DNA from: Steinernema hermaphroditum
Lineage: Eukaryota; Nematoda; Chromadorea; Rhabditida; Steinernematidae
Length of the DNA stretch: 64,000 bases
Assembly: GCA_030435675.1 (NCBI GenBank)
Contig: CM059623.1
Span: 3,932,012 to 3,996,011 of the forward strand
Direction: 5' to 3'
Numbering within the stretch: position 1 is the stretch's first letter; every line of letters starts with the position of its first letter. The position numbers were made by a program, and so were the translations under genes. Below, one piece after another: positions 58,901 to 64,000 of this stretch. The notes beneath the pieces were generated by a model. It was not told the DNA's origin. It made no database searches and saw only the letters and a list, made by a program, of their open reading frames with translations.

Positions 58901-60813
58901 TCTTTGAGAGGACCGATTTATTTCTTCCTCTTCATCGTCACTGTCCTCTGGATGGTCACTATTTTCCGCTTCCGATTCGTCCTCTTCTGTGGTGTCATTC
59001 GTATTGACAATCGGTCCAGGATCGGCACCCGACAAATCTAAAAGGAAACATCATGGGATGGAAGAGCTACTCCATTGGAACTAACCGAAGCTATTGATGA
59101 ACTGCGGTAAAACCTCCACTAGGAAACTGCGCATCGACCCCATAGGCTGACTGTAGACGATGTCCATGAACTGAACGAACTGCTAAAACGTATGACTTAT
59201 TCACCGGACTGCATCTCTTTTTTCTTACATAGTGGAACGGTGTCGGAATTAAACGCAGCAAACTAATGACACCCTCGGACACTCTTGCTTTGTAGTCGCT
59301 GCGGTCGGGACATCTGAAGGTGTTCTGCACGAGTTGATATATCATACGACTTTCTTTGGGCGAATCCATCTAGATAAGACCACAAATTTACATCTATTTC
59401 CGGGAGGGCTGGAATCACCTCAGCACGAGCCGTTAGAAAAGCCATGATGGCATCTCGTTGACGGATCATCTGGCTGGAAATGATCGACGTCGATGGCAGA
59501 ACTTCATCTGCAGTTCCGTAGCACATAATTCGTGGGAGAAGCACCCTGCCCATCACTTCTTTGCGTCCTTCTGGGTGACGATCGTCCATGAGACGGTGAA
59601 GTATTCCAAAGCACTTGTCGCCGAGAGTCGGAAGCGCCAAGAAGTCCGGAAACGAACCGACGGGACCAGTTTTTGTCCCAGTTGATAGGTCGAATAAGAT
59701 GATGTCGCGAAGAAGCAAGGCAGTGGCGACAATTACATCTTTGTCAAAGAGGCTGACGTGCCCTACGAACGAGAACACACCATCCAGAAAGTGACGGAGC
59801 AATTGACGACATGCTTCCTGTTCTTTTGGCGATATTTCGCTTCCTAAACAACGATGGTTTGTACACGAAGCTGTTTAAAAATAGAGACTAACGCGATAAA
59901 CTCTTCTTCTTTGCTGAACTGATTTTCTTTTTGCGACCGGTGGTTTGAGGTGTGGCGATCGAGCCGATTGGTTGCTTGAACACAACCAGACGGTAGATAT
60001 GGCGGGCCAGCTCGGTGACTCTCTAAAAATTTATGCTCAAGAATACTGAACATTTCCATACCAGATAAAGAAATTTCGAATAAATTTCAAAAGCGCCGGC
60101 ACCGGGCAGACAGCAGAGCAATGTGTACATTCTCGCTGCCTGTACACCTTTACGTAAACCGGCTATATCCGCCGGATTCCTCAGTGATTCTTCCATAGCC
60201 ATCCATGCCAGCGTAACAAGTTTTTTCGTCGGAACACCTTCCTCACTCATACGGTCGAAGATAGGTTCCGTGGAGGCCAACAGGAATGTCTCTAAGGCGT
60301 TTGTCACTACAAGGCAAGTCATTATGACAAATATACAGGAAAGTAGATTACATGATTCCAGTTGATCGTTAAATTCGAGATTTGTGATCATCGTTGACTC
60401 AGCGGCGTCACCTAGCTCGGAATAATCGCAAAATAAGCTTTCAAAGCTATAAATAAGTGGTTATTTAAATGGGAACAGATTATACTCTTACGCTTTGTCA
60501 ACTACATCGTCGGGAATATCCCCAACGGAAAGAAAGTGCGTGGTCAATACGCTAATCAAGCTTTTAACAGGCCCCATTGGTCGTCTGAAAGCAGGTGACT
60601 TACTTTTGACTGACTCACTTGATTCCTTGACCGGAAGGACATCACGCAAAACAAACGCGGCAAGAAATTGAAAACAAAAAATGCGTTCCACTGCAGGCGA
60701 CACGATTCTGCAAAAACCAGAACTCACCTGGCAATCGACTCATTTGCATCACCCGAAATGATAGTGAGACCTACCAGTACGGTAGGATATTTGGAATTGT
60801 CAAGTCGAGTACG
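55909..60813 (-). CDS. hcp-6: Condensin II subunit D3 (NCAPD3/HCP-6 type), first exon not found
   Basis: Eighteen phase-consistent exons: 60813-60728, 60707-60492, 60446-60352, 60306-60062, 60022-59893, 59843-59419, 59369-59229, 59182-59086, 59037-58514, 58467-58291, 58242-57444, 57398-57220, 57170-56922, 56878-56701, 56656-56541, 56497-56363, 56315-56074, 56026-55909 (stop 55909-55911). They encode about 1383 residues; the initiating exon lies upstream of 60813 and was not identified. HEAT-type helices run throughout. An acidic linker (about 58900-59010, EEDESEAENSDHPEDSDDEEEE) precedes the core. The condensin Cnd1 signature is HIVRNNLIVGIADLCVRYT, then RQQTITLLTILIKEQ. The C-terminus ends VKAELLFDIRCAKEN. 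It acts in mitotic chromosome compaction and holocentric kinetochore organisation. D3 rather than D2 is judged from DLCVRYT-MVDRY and the C-terminal fit. Confidence 0.9.
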
Positions 60814-61429
60814 CTGTTTCAGACATACGGCGTGTCAGCATACGGGAAATTAGTTCACGAAAGCGTCCGCCGCTTCGTGGCGGGACCTGGTCGCTTTCTG
60901 GGTAGTTTTTGGCCTGTCATTCCGTGCAGATCAGTCCGTTCGCACTAATTCCGATGGCAAATCACTAGTGAAGTCGAAAGCTATCGATTGATACCAAAAT
61001 ATCAAAAATCCCAAAAATTTGAAATTTTTATGTAACGAAATAACAAATATAACGAAATTCATATGTTGAATTTGTGCGTTAGAGTACGCTGAACATTTTG
61101 CGTACCGACTGAGCAAGAAATACGCTATCTACGAAAAGTTATTTCGCACTTACAACAGGTCGTTTTTTGCGAAAAACGACGATTTCAGTAGTAAATTGCT
61201 GATTTCTCTGCGAATAATGCATCATATCAAAATGCATATGTTGAAGTTGTGCGCCGTTGTCTCCTGAACATTTTGCGCACCGAATGGCCACGAGGCACGT
61301 AAGATTGAGAAAGTTATTTCGCTTGTAAGCTAGGTGATTTTGAGCTAACATGAAAGTGTCAAAAAGTCAGAACTTCGACCGTTTTTCGAACGGTTTTGTA
61401 TTTCACGGTCTTTCATTTGTGCCCCCAGC
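60814..61429. other. Upstream of the condensin gene: promoter, missing 5' exon, tandem-like repeat
   Basis: A minus-strand ATG near 60920 opens MTGQKLPRKRPGP and a basic stretch but then meets a stop, and no donor joins it in phase to 60813; it remains a weak first-exon candidate. From about 61040 a repeated block begins (separate entry). Confidence 0.4.
61055..61287. repeat. Two diverged units about 172 bp apart
   Basis: CATATGTTGAATTTGTGCG ... CTGAACATTTTGCGTACCGA near 61059-61110 recurs as CATATGTTGAAGTTGTGCG ... CTGAACATTTTGCGCACCGA near 61231-61284. GAAAGTTATTTCGC-type sequence follows each. Two units only, so a decayed tandem array is possible. Confidence 0.7.
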
Positions 61430-62012
61430 GATCGGTCGGGTCGTCCGCTCGCTCTCTCTGAGGCTGTCTGAGCCGATTGAGTTGAGTGAGCGGTCGTTCT
61501 CGGCCGTCGTTGTTGGCGCAATGATCGCCCCGGCTCCCAGAAGGCCTGGAACACCAGGGAGCCGTAGTTCCACCGTCTTGCCAAGAAGCCCGTCACTGCC
61601 GCCCGACTCCACTCGCGCCGCCAGAGAAGCCGAAGAACCGCCACAATTCCGTAGTCCGCGTCGCCAGCTGCCTTGATGGTTCCCGGTTCGCCTGTTGTGC
61701 TCCGACAACGCGTTTCGCCTGCATGCCTGTTCTTCACTCGTGCCGCCCACGGAAGCTGCCGAAGAAGCTCCTCAACTCCGACGTCCGCGCCGCCACCTGA
61801 GCTGAAGATGGGTTTGCTGTGCTCCACCGTCTCCGGAATCAGCTCTTCGCCTCTCTGATGCCCGCGCACACTAATGGGATCGTCGTGCTCTACTCTGATG
61901 TGCCGAAGTCAGAAGAAGACCGGCGACTACGGAGTGATAATGTGTTTCTTGTGCATATATACGACGTCTCGCAAGGCGTAAGCCTTTGATACGAGAAATA
62001 AACTCGTAAACT
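61430..62012 (+). mobile_element. Most complete copy of dispersed non-autonomous repeat (family S)
   Basis: Starts near GGGTCGTCCGCTCGCTCTCT and passes GGAACACCAGGGAGCCGTAG, CAGCTCTTCGCCTCTCTGAT and CGGCGACTACGGAGTGATAA. It ends GCAAGGCGTAAGCCTTTGAT, then AAATAAACTCGTAAACTCG. Both strands carry open frames of 100-170 codons but no domain. Other copies: 14001-14495 (minus), 16640-16885, 21800-22455, 27755-27850 and about 43410-43462. The AATAAA plus short tandem tail resembles the tail of the RTE at 53311. Confidence 0.7.
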
Positions 62013-62827
62013 CGTAAACTTTGTATTTCACTAATGGAATGCGTGGTGCTGATCATTTTGCGGACAAAACGGGCACTGTTACCGATCATAATCGGTGCAA
62101 ATCTGAAGATACGAGTAACTGAAGATCTGGCAAGACCGGTGTCCCAACGTGTGACATTTACTACTCGGCCGCGGACGGAAAAATGGGCCATTTGACACAC
62201 CGTAGACACAATGTACTGGTCCGTTTTGCACACTGTGGAGCAGTAATCCGAATGTGGCCACAAAGGACACAAGGGAGGGGCGCATAACGCATTTATTTTC
62301 AGCAAATCCTGCATCCATCTACTCTAATTGTTCTGCTTTTCTTCTGTTGCACTGCATGGTCAGTTTAGCTTCGAATCCGTTGGGCTTTTGATGAAGTGAC
62401 TCTATAGTCGCCAGTTCAACTTCCATAGTCTTCATTTTGGCCATTTTTTCGGCTATTTTGAGAGTGTGACCGTATTTTGACGATAATTTGGTTTCTAAGC
62501 GTTCTCGGATAGTACACCGTTTTTTTTTTCGACTGGAATTTGACTATATGTCACTGTTGAGAGTGATAAAAAGTCCGGATTCCTAGAACGGCTATCTTTA
62601 TGATGTGACGATTTATAGTTTTTGTCAGAATTGTACACACATAGTCACGTAATTTGGTCTTTTGTAGTAGTCCTTGCACTCGTGAACGACGATCACACTA
62701 TTTTCGCCTAAATAGTACAGTGTAGCTGCCCTAAAAGTTCACGATCACAAAGATATGTTTCACAATAACACAAAGTGCTTGGATAGTCCGCATCCTTATC
62801 TTCCCTTATCGAGCGCAAAGTGACAGA
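62013..62827. other. Intergenic region upstream of the second S1 protease
   Basis: AT-rich with a T homopolymer near 62521. No gene or RNA recognised; the distal part is the promoter region of the gene at 62879. Confidence 0.5.
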
Positions 62828-62834
62828 TATAAAA
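62828..62834 (+). promoter_or_regulatory. TATA box of the secreted protease gene
   Basis: TATAAAA 45 nt upstream of the ATG at 62879, leaving a short leader as in many highly expressed secreted-enzyme genes. The position fits a core promoter with transcription starting at about 62860. Confidence 0.6.
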
Positions 62835-62878
62835 CTAGGCGCCCGCTGTTCTTCAAGCAGTGCAATCAAGAGCGGATC

Positions 62879-63860
62879 ATGCGAATCCTAGCCATCCTCT
62901 TAGGGTTCTTTGCCACGGCTGGATATGCGTCTATATCAGCAGAAGAAGGCTCCGATCACAGCCGCATCATCGACAAGGTGCACCTGGTTGGCTCGGACCC
63001 AGAAGAGTTCTTCGAACGCGTTCGCCTGGCCGTCAACTTCTCCAGCCTCGTCTTCGCCGGTCAGCGCGCCCAGCCTGGCCAGTTCCCCATGCAGGCGTTC
63101 CTCTCCTATGCCAGCCGCAAGGGCGGCTTCTATATTTGCGGAGCCTCGCTCCTCTCGACCACCCACGCCGTCACCGCTGGCCATTGCACTGTCGACATGA
63201 CGAAACCGGCCGAGATTATGGTAGGAGGAACGAATATGCGCCAGCGCGGGGGAAACGCCCAATGGCGTAGGATTAACAAAATCACCACTTTCCCTGAGTA
63301 CAACAAGCACGACCCTCGTATCAGGAAGGACATCGGCATCGTCGAGTTCAGCCCTCCTGTGCAGCTCAATCACTACGTGCAGACCACGAAGATCGTCTCC
63401 GATGACTCCCAGCTGCTCAGATCCAAAAAAGCTGTTATCTCCGGATTCGGAACTCATAAATGTAAGCGAAGTTATCTATTTGGTTGACATCAATACGCTA
63501 ATGTCCATTTCAGACGCCTTCTTAGTGCCACAGACTAGCGAGAATCTGCTCTTCGCCGAAGTCAATCTTTACAACTTCAACTATTGTCGTTCGCGTTGGT
63601 TCCAGATGGACCCGGCTCAAACGCAGATTTGCGCTGGCGCCAAGAACCACGGCACCGGTCAGGGCGACAGCGGCGGACCCATCCAGGTGCGCCACAATGG
63701 AAAGCTTTACCAGGTCGGACTCACTTCGTATGGTGCGGCCAACCCCAACGACGCCCAGTACAACCAGGATCGGTTCCCTTCGGTATTCACGCGTGTCTCC
63801 AAGTATTGCAACTTTATCAGCAAGACCACAAACGGGAAGGCGCGTTGTGGGCAGTTGTAG
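62879..63860 (+). CDS. Secreted S1 serine protease with a non-trypsin pocket
   Basis: Exons 62879-63461 and 63514-63860 encode 309 residues. Signal peptide MRILAILLGFFATAGYAS, then a propeptide; the mature N-terminus is probably VFAGQRAQPGQFP at about residue 58, in place of the usual IVGG. Triad residues are His102 (TAGHC), Asp151 (KDIGIVEF) and Ser247 (GDSGGP). Relative to trypsin, position 189 is Gly241 rather than Asp and position 191 is Gly243 rather than Cys, so it should not be trypsin-like and lacks the usual 191-220 disulfide. No Arg/Lys activation site immediately precedes VFAG (SSL|V). It presumably acts as a secreted digestive or host-directed protease. A TATA box and a poly(A) signal frame it as a compact, complete gene. 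Confidence 0.92.
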
Positions 63861-64000
63861 GAGAGCAGTTAGATGTAAAGATATGTAAATTTGTGCACTT
63901 TAAATAAATCTCTTGCTTCAGAAAATTGGTATTTTATTGGCGATGTGGCTAATGACACACAGTTTTGATGCTAACTACAAAAGACCGGTCTAGGAGTGGA
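63861..64000. other. 3' flank of the S1 protease
   Basis: Short 3' UTR with the poly(A) signal, then nothing recognised before the window end. Confidence 0.5.
63903..63908 (+). terminator. Poly(A) signal AATAAA of the second S1 protease
   Basis: AATAAA 43 nt after the stop codon at 63860, within AAATAAATC; consistent with a short 3' UTR. Confidence 0.75.

Noticed and set aside
61350..61869. 100-170 codon frames on both strands
   Set aside because: They lie within a family S repeat and are not conserved between its copies.

Overview
This is nuclear DNA of a nematode. Protein-coding genes have many short introns (often 45-60 nt) with nematode-type TTTCAG/TTTTCAG acceptors. Recognisable genes include a cuticle-collagen-processing astacin of the DPY-31/NAS-35 type, U2AF large subunit (uaf-1), condensin II subunit D3 (hcp-6 type), a CWF19L1 homologue and an eIF4B/4H-like protein. 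Lineage-expanded F-box-like genes and secreted S1 proteases would fit a Steinernema-like rhabditid, but the genus is a guess.

Layout. 1-838 is a near-perfect long inverted repeat. 1.2-3.8 kb holds two F-box-like paralogue-family genes; a third lies at 20.3-21.4 kb. The astacin gene occupies 12407-4784 on the minus strand in seven exons, with two large repeat-filled introns. 12.4-20.3 kb is gene-poor and made of degenerate repeats and tRNA copies. A secreted S1 protease follows at 22.6-24.0 kb, then about 5 kb of repeats. A dense core runs from 28.9 to 42.4 kb: eIF4B-like (+), a multi-pass membrane protein (-), CWF19L1 (+) and uaf-1 (-), arranged as two convergent pairs. 42.4-53.3 kb is dominated by mobile DNA: hAT MITEs, a MULE-like element, tRNA genes and a full-length RTE-clade retrotransposon. 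It also holds one small gene I do not recognise. A claudin-like four-helix protein (+) and condensin II D3 (-) converge at 54.4-60.8 kb. The window ends with a second secreted S1 protease that has a TATA box and poly(A) signal.

Function. Housekeeping RNA and chromosome genes (uaf-1, CWF19L1, eIF4B-like, condensin II) sit beside secreted enzymes (astacin, two S1 proteases). There is no evidence for operons. Exon models were built by hand: splice sites and reading phase agree across every junction quoted, but no transcript or homology search was possible.

Most notable signals: a run of decoy 3' splice-site motifs inside a uaf-1 intron; a MULE-like element whose inverted ends are minisatellite arrays, flanked by a 9-bp duplication; hAT, tRNA-ended and RTE insertions with intact target-site duplications; and a dispersed non-autonomous repeat whose 3' tail resembles that of the local RTE.
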